Assembly: GCF_014323405.1 (NCBI RefSeq)
Contig: NZ_JACRWE010000004.1
Coordinates: 454,057-518,056 of the forward strand
Direction: 5' to 3'
Source: Romboutsia faecis
GTDB taxonomy: Bacteria > Bacillota > Clostridia > Peptostreptococcales > Peptostreptococcaceae
DNA length: 64,000 nucleotides
Shown: one piece after another, positions 36,380-45,268 of the stretch
Numbering within the stretch: the stretch's first letter is position 1
Layout: each line of letters opens with the position of its first letter
The notes under the pieces: model-generated
Database searches by the model: none
Seen by the model: only the letters and a program-made list of their open reading frames with translations
What the model was told of the DNA's origin: nothing
Position numbers and translations under genes: made by a program

Positions 36380-38080
36380 ATGAAAAGAAAGATAATAGAG
36401 TTTAAGGACTATAGTTTTCAATATAGGGTACAATCAGAGCCTACTCTTAAAAATATAAATTTAACTATATATGAAGGAGAAAAAGTACTTATAGTAGGAC
36501 CTTCTGGCTCTGGTAAAAGTACTTTAGCTCATTGTCTTAACGGATTAGTTCCATTTTATTACAGTGGAAAGGTATCTGGAGAATTATTTATAGATGGTGA
36601 AAATGTAGAAAAGAAAAATATATTCGATCTATCTAAGATAATAGGGACAGTCCTACAAGATCCAGATAGTCAGTTTATAGGTTTAACAGTAGGAGAAGAT
36701 ATAGCATTTAAGCTTGAAAATTACTGTATAGAACAGTCTGAAATGAAATTTATGGTAAAGGAATCTGCAAAGTTAGTAGATATAGATAAAGAGCTGGAAG
36801 CATCACCTTACAAGTTATCTGGAGGGCAAAAGCAAAGAGTTACACTTGCAGGAGTAACTGTAGATGATGTTAAAATACTTTTATTTGATGAGCCTTTAGC
36901 AAGTTTAGATCCACTTACAGGTAAAAGTGCTATAGAATTAATAGATAATATAAAAGTTAAAAATAATAAAACTATGATAATAGTTGAGCATAGACTAGAG
37001 GATGTTTTACACAAAAATATAGATAGAATAATAGTTATGGATGGCGGAGAAATCATTGCAGACACGACACCAAATGAAATACTATCAACTGATATATTAA
37101 AAGAAATCGGAGTTCGTGAACCTCTATATATAGCTGCGTTAAAATATGCAAATTGTAAAATAACTCCAGAAATTAATCCTGAGAGTATAGAAAAAATAAA
37201 TTTAGATAATTGTAAAGATAAGATAAAAGCTTGGTACTCAAATATAGAAGAGTCTAATATAAAGGAAGATAATTCTCCAATACTTGAAGTTGAGGATTTA
37301 AGCTTCTCATATAGTGAAGAAAAGAAGATACTTAAAAATGTTTCATTTAAGATAAACAAAGGTGATATGGCTAGTATTGTAGGTAAAAATGGAGCTGGAA
37401 AATCTACCATATCAAAATTAATATGTGGTTTTTATAAGCCTACATCAGGTAAGGTATTATTTGATGGAAGAGATATTGCAAATAAAACTATTAAAGAGCG
37501 TTCTGAAAAAATAGGATTTGTAATGCAAAATCCAAATCAAATGATATCTAAGTCGATGATATTTGATGAAGTTGCTTTTGGGCTTAGAATAAGAGGTTAC
37601 TCTGAGGAAGAGGTTAAAGAACGAGTTTATAAGGTCCTTGAGATATGTGGACTGTATAAGTTTAGAAACTGGCCTATATCAGCACTTAGCTTTGGTCAAA
37701 AGAAAAGAGTTACAATAGCATCAATACTTGTTTTAAATCCAGAAGTAATAATTCTAGATGAGCCTACTGCGGGGCAAGATTTCAAACATTATTCAGAGAT
37801 AATGGAGTTTTTAGTAGAGCTAAATAAACAAGGTGTTACAATAATAATGATTACTCATGATATGCATTTAATGTTAGAATACACTAATAAAGTAATCGTA
37901 TTATCAGAAGGTGAAAAGATAGCAGATGATACCTCTATAAATATACTAACAAATAATAAAGTCATAGAGAAAGCTAATTTGAAGGAGACTTCGTTATATG
38001 AATTAGCTCAAAAATGTGAAATAGATGATGAGAAATCTTTCATAAAAAGATTTATAGATTATGATAGGAGGGTGAGATAA
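36380..38080 (+). CDS. ECF transporter ATPase with two fused ABC domains
   Basis: 566 aa. Two complete nucleotide-binding domains in one chain: the first has Walker A GPSGSGKST (40-48), signature LSGGQKQR, Walker B ILLFDEPLASLD; the second has GKNGAGKST, signature LSFGQKKR (Phe replacing one Gly), and VIILDEPTAGQD. This is the EcfA-EcfA' fusion seen in YkoD-like proteins. It couples ATP hydrolysis to the S and T components on either side. AAGGAG lies 7 nt before the ATG, and the T-component gene starts 2 nt after its stop. Confidence 0.93.
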   Translation: MKRKIIEFKDYSFQYRVQSEPTLKNINLTIYEGEKVLIVGPSGSGKSTLAHCLNGLVPFYYSGKVSGELFIDGENVEKKNIFDLSKIIGTVLQDPDSQFIGLTVGEDIAFKLENYCIEQSEMKFMVKESAKLVDIDKELEASPYKLSGGQKQRVTLAGVTVDDVKILLFDEPLASLDPLTGKSAIELIDNIKVKNNKTMIIVEHRLEDVLHKNIDRIIVMDGGEIIADTTPNEILSTDILKEIGVREPLYIAALKYANCKITPEINPESIEKINLDNCKDKIKAWYSNIEESNIKEDNSPILEVEDLSFSYSEEKKILKNVSFKINKGDMASIVGKNGAGKSTISKLICGFYKPTSGKVLFDGRDIANKTIKERSEKIGFVMQNPNQMISKSMIFDEVAFGLRIRGYSEEEVKERVYKVLEICGLYKFRNWPISALSFGQKKRVTIASILVLNPEVIILDEPTAGQDFKHYSEIMEFLVELNKQGVTIIMITHDMHLMLEYTNKVIVLSEGEKIADDTSINILTNNKVIEKANLKETSLYELAQKCEIDDEKSFIKRFIDYDRRVR

Positions 38081-38082
38081 AT

Positions 38083-38913
38083 ATGAATTCAGAAATGTTA
38101 TCATATATAAAGAAAGATTCTCCTATACATAAGTTAACAGGAGCCACAAAGCTTATAGTTTTTTTACTATGGGCAGTGGCAGCTATGGTAACTTACGATA
38201 CTAGGCTTTTAGTAGGTATGCTTATTATAGGACTCTTAGCATTTAAAATTTCTAATATAGAATTTAAAGAAATTTCATTTGTACTTTACTTTATATTAAT
38301 ATTTTTACTTTTAAATGCTGTAATGATATTTGTATTTTCTCCTGAAGAAGGGGTACAAATATATGGTAGTAGAACGGTATTGTTTCATTTAGTTGGGCCG
38401 TATACAGTGACAGCAGAGCAATTATTTTATGAACTTAATGTTGTATTAAAATACTTTGCAACAATTCCTATGGCATTACTATTTATATTAACAACTGATC
38501 CTAGTGAATTTGCAGCATCTTTAAATAAACTAGGTGTCAGTTATAAGGCAGCATATTCAGTGTCAATTGCATTAAGATATATACCGGATATACAAAGAGA
38601 CTATAAGGATATAGCATTTGCTCAACAAGCAAGAGGAATTGATTTATCTAATAAAGAGAAACTCTTTAAAAGAATAAAGAATGCAGCATCTATACTTATG
38701 CCTCTTATTTTTTCTAGTTTAGAAAGAATTGATAAGATAAGTATAGCGATGGAGCTAAGAGCGTTTGGAAATAGTAATAAGCGTACATGGTATAAAAGAA
38801 AAGATTTCACAAAGGATGATTATATTACGATAATATTATTCGTATTAATAGTATTATTATCTATAATATTAGTTAAAGTGAATGGTGGAAGATTCTATAA
38901 TCCATTTATATAA
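38083..38913 (+). CDS. ECF transporter T component (EcfT)
   Basis: 276 aa with about five membrane helices. The two cytoplasmic coupling motifs with the Ala-Arg-Gly pattern are visible: AQQARGID (AFAQQARGIDLS) and AMELRAFGN. It is the transmembrane scaffold that links ATPase to the S component. The start follows GGAGGGTGAG, which lies inside the end of the ATPase gene. Last gene of the ECF operon. Confidence 0.92.
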   Translation: MNSEMLSYIKKDSPIHKLTGATKLIVFLLWAVAAMVTYDTRLLVGMLIIGLLAFKISNIEFKEISFVLYFILIFLLLNAVMIFVFSPEEGVQIYGSRTVLFHLVGPYTVTAEQLFYELNVVLKYFATIPMALLFILTTDPSEFAASLNKLGVSYKAAYSVSIALRYIPDIQRDYKDIAFAQQARGIDLSNKEKLFKRIKNAASILMPLIFSSLERIDKISIAMELRAFGNSNKRTWYKRKDFTKDDYITIILFVLIVLLSIILVKVNGGRFYNPFI

Positions 38914-38917
38914 GTTA

Positions 38918-38967
38918 AAGAGCTAATCTTGAAATAGTTAATTTATTTTGAGACTAGCTTTTTTTAT
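38918..38967 (+). terminator. Terminator of the ECF operon
   Basis: An AAGAGCTAATCTTGAAATA arm pairs imperfectly with TTTTGAGACTAGCTTTTTTT. Confidence 0.8.
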
Positions 38968-39130
38968 TGAATTAATAATAATGGGCAGTTTAATAATTAA
39001 CATTAATTTCATAAAAAATATATTTTTGCAATTTTAGTGAAAAGTTATGAAACAATATAAATTTTTCTAGTAACTAATAGTAGTAAAATTTATTTCTTGT
39101 GGAAACCTAAGATAAAAGAAGGAGGTTAAT

Positions 39131-39331
39131 ATGAGAAAAGATAAACAAAGTAAAAGAATATTAGATGAAAGTCCTCTATTAACAGATTTAGTTAATCATG
39201 GTCAAACTTATACCGAAATAAGAGATATGATAGAAGATGAAAATGAAGAGGTAAGAAAAAAAGTAAATAAAAAAGTTGATATAAAAACACCTTCATATCA
39301 AGATATGCATCCATATAATAATAAATTTTAA
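39131..39331 (+). CDS. Small hydrophilic protein of unknown function
   Basis: 66 aa, highly charged (Lys, Glu, Asp), without membrane segments. AAGGAGG lies 6 nt before the ATG and a terminator closes the gene, so it is very probably expressed. No family recognised. The C-terminus (TPSYQDMHPYNNKF) is Pro/Tyr-rich, the middle a charged helix. Confidence 0.65.
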   Translation: MRKDKQSKRILDESPLLTDLVNHGQTYTEIRDMIEDENEEVRKKVNKKVDIKTPSYQDMHPYNNKF

Positions 39332-39338
39332 GATAAAA

Positions 39339-39378
39339 ATAAGCCACTTAATATATAATTTAAGTGGCTTATTTTTAT
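39339..39378 (+). terminator. Terminator after the 66-aa gene
   Basis: The stem AATAAGCCACTTAA / TTAAGTGGCTTATT is followed by TTT. Confidence 0.9.
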
Positions 39379-39387
39379 ATAACATAT

Positions 39388-39432
39388 AAAAAAGCATGTA
39401 TTGATAAATTTAATATCAAACATGCTTTTTAT
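39388..39432 (-). terminator. Terminator of the APC permease gene
   Basis: An AAAAAGCATGT / ACATGCTTTTT stem, extended inside by TTGATA/TATCAA, ends the minus-strand permease transcript. Confidence 0.85.
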
Positions 39433-39453
39433 TTAATATAACGTGCTTAATTA

Positions 39454-40809
39454 TTAAGCAGCATCATTTAAATCAGAATCATTTTGCTTAGCCATATAGC
39501 TGTATATTGGTAAACCTATAATAGTTACGATAACACCACCTATAGACATTAATGTGTTTGTCATTCCAGCAAAGAATAATTGGTTTATTACAACGAATAA
39601 TCCACCAGATATAGCCACTAATGGTATAAATGGATATAGAGGAACTTTATAAGGTCTATTCATATTTGGATGAGTTTTTCTTAACTTTATAACTCCTGCA
39701 AATGTTAATACATAGAATGACCATACAGCAAACATAGATAAGTCACTTAATAAGTTGAACTGTCCAGATAATGCATATAATGCAGATATAACAGCCATTA
39801 TCATTGTTGCATTAGCAGGAACATCATTTTTATTTAAAGAACCTATAAATTTATATCCTGGTAAAGTTTTTTGTTGAGCTAATGTGTAAAGTATTCTTGG
39901 TCCAGTTAATAAGTAACCATTTATACATCCAAATACTGATATTAATATACCTATAGTTATTATTTGTCCACCTATTCTACCAAATAATACTTCTGCAACA
40001 GCTGAAGCAGGCGAAGCAAATTGAGCTAATTGATCAGCAGGTAATACAAATAAATAAGCTACGTTTATAACAACGTACACAGCCATAACTAATGATAAAC
40101 CACCAACTATTGCTTTTGGTAAATCCTTACCTGGATCTTTCATTTCTCCAGCTATAGCACCAACATTAATCCATCCATCATAAGCGAATAATATTGCTAT
40201 TAATAATTGACCGAAAACACCACCTGGGCTAACACCTTCTCCTACAAGTGGAGTGAATATTGGACTAGATGCGTTACCTTTAATTAATCCAAATCCTATT
40301 ATTAATACAAGAGGTATTAATTTACATATTGTTGATATTGTTTGAATAATACCACTTGTCTTAGACCCAAATGAGTTTATAAATCCTATAAATAATATTA
40401 CACCAGCAGTTAAACATATAACCAATGCTTGATTATCAGTTTGTCCAAGTAATATTGCTGATTGTTGACCAAACATAACTGATATTGCAGCTATAGTAGC
40501 AGGGAAGAATAAAACACATTGCATCCATCCTGTTAAGAAACCTAATTTTTTCCCATATATTTCTTCAATATAAACCATCATACCACCAGTTTTAGGTATA
40601 GCAGCTGAAACTTCAGCAGCTGTTAGACCAGCTGTTATTGTAACTATACCAGCTACTATCCAAGCGATCATACCAAGACCAGGTGCTCCACCTGTTAGTG
40701 TAAATACTGCCTGTGGTTTGAAGAACACACCACCACCGATAACCATACCAACAACTGTTGATAAAGCTGCAGCGAATCCAAGATTTTTTTGAAGACTCTT
40801 CTTTTCCAT
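39454..40809 (-). CDS. APC-family amino acid permease (SteT-like)
   Basis: 451 aa with twelve predicted helices. LSTVVGMVIGGGVFFKPQAVF is the first-helix substrate site (broken helix GGGVF), and FAYDGWINVGAIAGEMKDPGKDLPKAI is the conserved helix-6/loop segment of L-type (LAT/SteT-like) exchangers. It probably exchanges large neutral amino acids or serine/threonine. The open frame reaches 40932, but an AAAGGA site 8 nt upstream fixes the ATG at 40809; the 41 extra residues are not coding-like. It is monocistronic on the minus strand. Confidence 0.88.
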   Translation of the reverse strand: MEKKSLQKNLGFAAALSTVVGMVIGGGVFFKPQAVFTLTGGAPGLGMIAWIVAGIVTITAGLTAAEVSAAIPKTGGMMVYIEEIYGKKLGFLTGWMQCVLFFPATIAAISVMFGQQSAILLGQTDNQALVICLTAGVILFIGFINSFGSKTSGIIQTISTICKLIPLVLIIGFGLIKGNASSPIFTPLVGEGVSPGGVFGQLLIAILFAYDGWINVGAIAGEMKDPGKDLPKAIVGGLSLVMAVYVVINVAYLFVLPADQLAQFASPASAVAEVLFGRIGGQIITIGILISVFGCINGYLLTGPRILYTLAQQKTLPGYKFIGSLNKNDVPANATMIMAVISALYALSGQFNLLSDLSMFAVWSFYVLTFAGVIKLRKTHPNMNRPYKVPLYPFIPLVAISGGLFVVINQLFFAGMTNTLMSIGGVIVTIIGLPIYSYMAKQNDSDLNDAA

Positions 40810-41121
40810 GTCATTATTCCTTTCTTTGTTTAAAAAAATATTGTAAGAATTATTACTTGTTTTTTTAACGACAAATACTATTATAATACTTTTTTTTTTA
40901 AAAACAATGTTTTCCTTAAATTTTCCTTGCATAATTCGACAAAAAAATTGGTTGTAATTGTAAAAAATATAAAAAATGGATGTTTATGTAAATAAATTAC
41001 ATATATTATATATCTATTAATATATTTTTATCTAAGTAAAAAAATATATAAGTATATTTACCTAGAAAAATATTACATATTTGTTTTTTTATTAAAATCA
41101 AATGAAAGAATAATATGATAG
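40810..41121. other. Intergenic region upstream of the permease
   Basis: About 310 nt of very AT-rich DNA with T-runs. It should hold the permease promoter on the minus strand, but I cannot pick a confident -35/-10 pair. No coding frame. Confidence 0.4.
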
Positions 41122-41172
41122 ACTTCTCCTCACAATAAAATAATAAATATAAATTTTATTGTGAGGAGAAGT
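41122..41172. repeat. Perfect 20-bp inverted repeat (hairpin)
   Basis: Arms 41122-41141 and 41153-41172 are exact reverse complements with an 11-nt AT loop. The right arm contains GTGAGGAGAAGT, the apparent Shine-Dalgarno of the decayed ATPase that follows, so in the RNA it would be sequestered. Confidence 0.8.
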
Positions 41173-41176
41173 GTGA

Positions 41177-41400
41177 TGCTTTATAAAAAATATATGAAGA
41201 AGTATTATCTAATCTAAATTCTAGCTTACAGGGGCTATCAGATTAATAGATATAAAAATTAATAGAAGCTGAATGATATAATAAATTAAAAGAAAAAGCT
41301 AAAGTGATTACTTAGAGATTATTTTTAGGATCACTTAAAGATTCATTAGTAATAATTTTGCTTATTGCAGCTATAGTACGATTTATATTAGGATTAATTA
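41177..41400 (+). pseudogene. Remnant of a P-type (calcium-like) cation ATPase, N-terminus
   Basis: After ATG 41177 and a one-base frame change near 41190, one frame reads IYEEVLSNLNSSLQGLSD, then stops, then YNKLKEKAKV, another stop, and RLFLGSLKDSLVIILLIAA. This is the order found at the N-terminus of P-type calcium ATPases (GLS..E...R....G.N.L.EK.K, then the first membrane helix VIILLIAA). At least five in-frame stops occur, and nothing of the phosphorylation (DKTGT) or later domains is present. A degraded fragment, surely not functional. Confidence 0.8.
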
Positions 41401-41538
41401 TAGTGTGTTTTGTATTTTGTTGTGTCTATTTTAGTTGAAAATTTAAAATATAAAATTTTATAGCCTAATTAAAAACATAATATTTATAATATAAAGAAAA
41501 CATATTATAATATAAATAAACAAATTAGGAGATGAATT

Positions 41539-42399
41539 ATGACAAAAATAGTAGATGCGATAGAAATGTGTGAGAATAAAATACATAAATTTAAAGAAGA
41601 AACTAAAACCATAGAGGCTAGGATAAATAGAAAGCCAGAGTTTATAATAATAAATGCTTCAGATGATGAAGGTAATGCAAGGTACATAAAAGGGAAGATA
41701 ACAGAAGGTGAAAAAGCAGGCCTAAATGTTAATGCAATAAAGTTAGAAGCAGACTGTACGAATAATGATGTAGAAGAAATAATAAATAGATGTAACGAAG
41801 AAAAAATACCAGTAATTCTACAACTCCCTACATATAAGCATCTAGATACAGAATACCTTATGAAATTAATAGATTATACTGTAGATGCAGATGGCTTTGC
41901 TAAGGAATGGATAGGAGAAATTAATTTAGGTAATGATAAGCTATTAGCACCTGCAACTCCTAAAGGCGTAATATCTTTACTTGAGTATAATAATATAGAA
42001 ATAGAAGGTAAAATAGCACTAGTTATAGGAAAATCTAATCATGTAGGAAAACCATTATGTTCTATGCTGATGAACCGAGGAGCAACCTTAATAAATGCAA
42101 ATAGTAAAACTAAAAATTTATCTGAGTTAGTTAAGATGGCAGATATAGTGATATCTTGTGTGGGTAGACAAAATCTAGTTGATGCTAAGGATATTAAAGA
42201 TGGAGCTACTGTAATTGGTGTAGGCTTCACTTATGTTGGAAGAAAACAAATATTAGACTTTGATGTAGATGAAATAGTAAATTTAGGAAAAGCTAGTGTT
42301 GTATCAAATAGAATCAATTGCACGGGAAAAGCTACAATTAATTCATTAATAGAAAATGTTATTGAATTATATAAAATGAATTTTGAAATAATGGATTAG
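41539..42399 (+). CDS. folD: FolD-family methylenetetrahydrofolate dehydrogenase/cyclohydrolase (divergent)
   Basis: 286 aa. The catalytic residues of FolD are in place: Y49 and K53 in ARYIKGK, Q95 in ILQLP, D118 in VDADGF (each offset by three from Escherichia coli numbering). The NADP site reads VIGKSNHVGKPL with Lys in place of the common Arg. The N-terminal DDEGNARY differs from the usual GDDPAS, and the normally strict PxGGVGPMT near the C-terminus is replaced by INCTGKATINSLIEN. It should interconvert methylene- and formyl-THF, but may be a specialised paralog. AGGAGATG precedes the ATG. Confidence 0.8.
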   Translation: MTKIVDAIEMCENKIHKFKEETKTIEARINRKPEFIIINASDDEGNARYIKGKITEGEKAGLNVNAIKLEADCTNNDVEEIINRCNEEKIPVILQLPTYKHLDTEYLMKLIDYTVDADGFAKEWIGEINLGNDKLLAPATPKGVISLLEYNNIEIEGKIALVIGKSNHVGKPLCSMLMNRGATLINANSKTKNLSELVKMADIVISCVGRQNLVDAKDIKDGATVIGVGFTYVGRKQILDFDVDEIVNLGKASVVSNRINCTGKATINSLIENVIELYKMNFEIMD

Positions 42400-42450
42400 A
42401 TAAAATAAGGGTTGCGCTAAAATTTAGCACAACCCTTATTTTATCTAATC
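42395..42450 (+). terminator. Terminator overlapping the folD stop
   Basis: A stem of more than 20 bp starts within the stop codon region (TTAGATAAAATAAGGGTTG against CAACCCTTATTTTATCTAA). Confidence 0.85.
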
Positions 42451-42798
42451 CCAACTACAAAATTAAAAGATATAACTAAAATATTTACAAAACAACGGAT
42501 ACAGTAATTGGTTATATAAAGTGTTTCACTTACATGTAACTCAAGAGAAATACACTTTTATTTTAACTTTAGATATTAAAAAAATAATGAAAATTATTAT
42601 AAAGTATATTATAAATATTAATATATTAAGGTCAAATCTTAATTATGTGATTAAAATTTTCATTATATTATTTTGTCTAATATTGTATAAATTTGGAAGG
42701 GGTATTATAATAAAGTAGTTAATTAAAATGTGTACATAGTAAAGTAGATAGCTAGCATATATATTAGTGAAATGTTTTAAGATGGAGGGTGTGTTAAT
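42451..42798. other. Intergenic region upstream of the PAS-GGDEF-HD-GYP gene
   Basis: About 350 nt, AT-rich, with a consensus promoter near its right end. A 65-codon frame at 42521-42718 has no Shine-Dalgarno, a composition like intergenic DNA, and overlaps the promoter, so I do not call it. Confidence 0.5.
42683..42711 (+). promoter_or_regulatory. SigA-type promoter of the GGDEF/HD-GYP gene
   Basis: TTGTAT, 17 nt, TATAAT; the leader would be about 80 nt to the ATA codon at 42799. Confidence 0.7.
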
Positions 42799-44550
42799 AT
42801 AGACGGAATATATAAGTTATTTTTAGAAAATATACCATTTCCAGTATGGATTGAAAGTGTAGATTCAAAAATAATATTTTTAAACAAATCATATGAAAAA
42901 AATTTTAATATAAAGTTATCTGATGTTGTGGGTAAAACAAATAAAGAGGTATTTCAAGCAAGTGTATCAGAAGAATATGACAGGCAAATAAAGCAATGTA
43001 TAAGTGATAGAAAAATACAAAGAAGTGAATCAATGGTAAATGGCAGTTATATGGAATGCCATATGTTTCCCATAATGGGCAAGGAAGGGTACATAAAAGC
43101 GATTGCAGGTATATTAGTAGATACAAATGATAGAAAAGAAAGAGAAATAGAGGTTAATAATCAAAAGGATATTTTAAGAACAATTATAGATGCAGTTCCA
43201 GAATCTATTTTTTATAAGGATAAAGATAGTAAATTTATAGGTTACAATAAAGCATTTGAGGAGTTTTATAACAAAAGAGGCATAACAGATATAATAGGGA
43301 AAACAGATCTAGATATTTATGATGATACTGACGTAGCAAAAGTTTTTATAGAACAAGATTTAGAGGTTATTTATAGCAAAAAGACTAAATACTTTGAATG
43401 TACATTAAAAAATGATGCGGGAAAAGAAGTCGTAGAAGAGAACTTAAAGATACCTGTAATTAATAATGATGGAAATGCATGGGGAGTTGTAGGTTTATCA
43501 AGAAATATTACAGATAGGAAAAAGATAGAGGATAAATTAAGATTTCTAAGTGAAATAGATATGCTTACAGGTCTTTATAATAGATATAGTTTTGAAGAAA
43601 AAATGAAAGAATTGAACAATGAAAAATATCATCCATTAGGAATCATTATGGGAGATGTAAATGGATTAAAATTTATAAATGATACTTTTGGACACTTAGA
43701 AGGAGATATTTTACTAAAGGAAATAGCAAAAGTATTGAAGGATTCATGCAGTGAAAAAGGATATGTATTTAGATGGGGTGGGGACGAATTTATGATACTA
43801 GTTCCGAAATGTGATGAATCTAACTGTGAAGAAATTATAAAAAAAATAATTAATAATTGTAACAAATCTAATTATGATTATATGCAACTAAGTGTAGCAT
43901 TAGGAGAAACTGTAAGATATACACCTGATGATGATATTTATGACTACATAAAAAAAGTTGAGAATAAGCTTTACAGACAGAAGTTATTACAAGGTAAAAG
44001 TGTAAAGAGCTCTATACTAGAATCATATAGAAGATTATTAAAGGATAAAAATACAGATACAAATAGGCATACAATTAGGGTTGTAAAATATGCAACTGAT
44101 ATTGGTAAAAAAATGAACCTTAAAATTTCAGATTTAGATGAACTTATTTTGTCAGCAGAATTACATGATATAGGTAAAATAGGAATTCCAGAAGAGATAC
44201 TATTAAAACCTAGTAACTTAACTGATGAAGAATTTGAGATAATGAAGAGTCATGTTGATAAAGGATATAGAATAGTTAATTCATTAGGTGGATTGGGAAG
44301 TGTAGCAAAAAATGTTCTTACTCATCATGAAAGATGGGATGGTAGTGGATATCCACTAGGACTAAAACAAGAAGAAATACCTTTACTTTCTAGAATTATA
44401 GCCGTAGCAGATTCTTATGATGCTATGGTACATGAAAGAGTATATAAAAAAGCTATGAGAAAAGAAGATGCAATAAAAGAGTTAAGAAGATGTTCTGGTA
44501 CACAATTTGACCCAGAAATAGTAGATATATTTATAAAAAGTATAGAATAA
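42799..44550 (+). CDS. PAS-PAS-GGDEF-HD-GYP signalling protein, apparent ATA start
   Basis: 583 aa if started at ATA 42799, 9 nt after GGAGGG. The next in-frame start (GTG 42928) has no ribosome site and would cut into the first PAS domain (GIYKLFLENIPFPVWIESVDSKIIFLNKSYE). Domains: PAS 1 (~1-110), PAS 2 (~115-235), GGDEF (~245-395) with intact GGDEF at 327-331, HD-GYP (~405-583) with HD at 456-457 and GYP at 517-519. Thus it has the signature residues for both making and degrading a cyclic dinucleotide. No RxxD inhibitory site precedes GGDEF. No membrane segment, so a soluble sensor. Confidence 0.85.
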   Translation: MDGIYKLFLENIPFPVWIESVDSKIIFLNKSYEKNFNIKLSDVVGKTNKEVFQASVSEEYDRQIKQCISDRKIQRSESMVNGSYMECHMFPIMGKEGYIKAIAGILVDTNDRKEREIEVNNQKDILRTIIDAVPESIFYKDKDSKFIGYNKAFEEFYNKRGITDIIGKTDLDIYDDTDVAKVFIEQDLEVIYSKKTKYFECTLKNDAGKEVVEENLKIPVINNDGNAWGVVGLSRNITDRKKIEDKLRFLSEIDMLTGLYNRYSFEEKMKELNNEKYHPLGIIMGDVNGLKFINDTFGHLEGDILLKEIAKVLKDSCSEKGYVFRWGGDEFMILVPKCDESNCEEIIKKIINNCNKSNYDYMQLSVALGETVRYTPDDDIYDYIKKVENKLYRQKLLQGKSVKSSILESYRRLLKDKNTDTNRHTIRVVKYATDIGKKMNLKISDLDELILSAELHDIGKIGIPEEILLKPSNLTDEEFEIMKSHVDKGYRIVNSLGGLGSVAKNVLTHHERWDGSGYPLGLKQEEIPLLSRIIAVADSYDAMVHERVYKKAMRKEDAIKELRRCSGTQFDPEIVDIFIKSIE

Positions 44551-44553
44551 TAT

Positions 44554-44593
44554 AAAAGGTGTTTTAGATTGTATGGTTTAAAACACCTTTTTT
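44554..44593 (+). terminator. Terminator after the GGDEF/HD-GYP gene
   Basis: The stem AAAAGGTGTTTTA / TAAAACACCTTTT is followed by TT. Confidence 0.9.
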
Positions 44594-44668
44594 GTATCTT
44601 ATTAAGTCTAAAGAACATATTATATTATATAAAAATGCACAGGAAATGGCAGTTCATGGAGGGGGATT

Positions 44669-45151
44669 ATGAAAAAGAAATATTTAACTATATTTTTAAT
44701 TTCTGTGACTATGATCATGTATATACTTGAATTTCATCCAAATGTACTTAATTTATTTATTTTATTAAGTACAGTTCCAATATATATAATAAGTAAAAAG
44801 TCGCCAAGTGCAGGTCTTTTAATATATATAATAGTATCTTTATCGATTCTATCGGCTGATTTTTACCGTGGCACAGTATTTTTATTTTTTTATGGAGTAA
44901 TAGGAGTTTTTCTTGGAATGTTTAGTCATTATCTAAATCAGAATATTTTAATAAGTATACTAAATGGAATTATTTTAGCTATTTCAATAAATGGAATGAA
45001 TATGACATTAAGATTAAATATACAATATAGTAATGAGATCTTATTACAAGGTTTAATACTATTCTTTAGTATAGTATTTAGTTTTGCAACATTGGTAATT
45101 TGTAATTATATTTACGATATCTTATACAAAATAGAGAATATATCAAATTAA
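44669..45151 (+). CDS. Membrane protein of unknown function
   Basis: 160 aa with five predicted membrane helices covering nearly all of the chain and short loops (ISKKSPSAG, SADFYRG). GGAGGGG lies about 7 nt before the ATG, and a terminator follows, so it is likely a real single gene. The topology is like small integral proteins of the ECF S-component or YoaS type, but no motif allows an assignment. Confidence 0.55.
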   Translation: MKKKYLTIFLISVTMIMYILEFHPNVLNLFILLSTVPIYIISKKSPSAGLLIYIIVSLSILSADFYRGTVFLFFYGVIGVFLGMFSHYLNQNILISILNGIILAISINGMNMTLRLNIQYSNEILLQGLILFFSIVFSFATLVICNYIYDILYKIENISN

Positions 45152-45166
45152 ATATAAGTTAACTTT

Positions 45167-45199
45167 GAAGCTATAGATATAAGGTCTATAGCTTTTGTT
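45167..45199 (+). terminator. Terminator
   Basis: The stem AAGCTATAGA / TCTATAGCTT is followed by TTGTTTT. Confidence 0.85.
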
Positions 45200-45268
45200 T
45201 TATTCAAATTATAGTGTATTTTATGAATATAATGAATAGTATAACATATCGAAAAATGTCAAAAAAAG

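Noticed and set aside
40810..40932. 41-residue N-terminal extension of the APC permease
   Set aside because: AAAGGA is correctly spaced for the internal ATG at 40809, and the extension is Lys/Asn/Ile noise without family similarity.
42521..42718. 65-codon + frame upstream of the GGDEF gene
   Set aside because: No Shine-Dalgarno, Ile/Lys/Asn composition of random AT-rich DNA, and it overlaps a consensus promoter.
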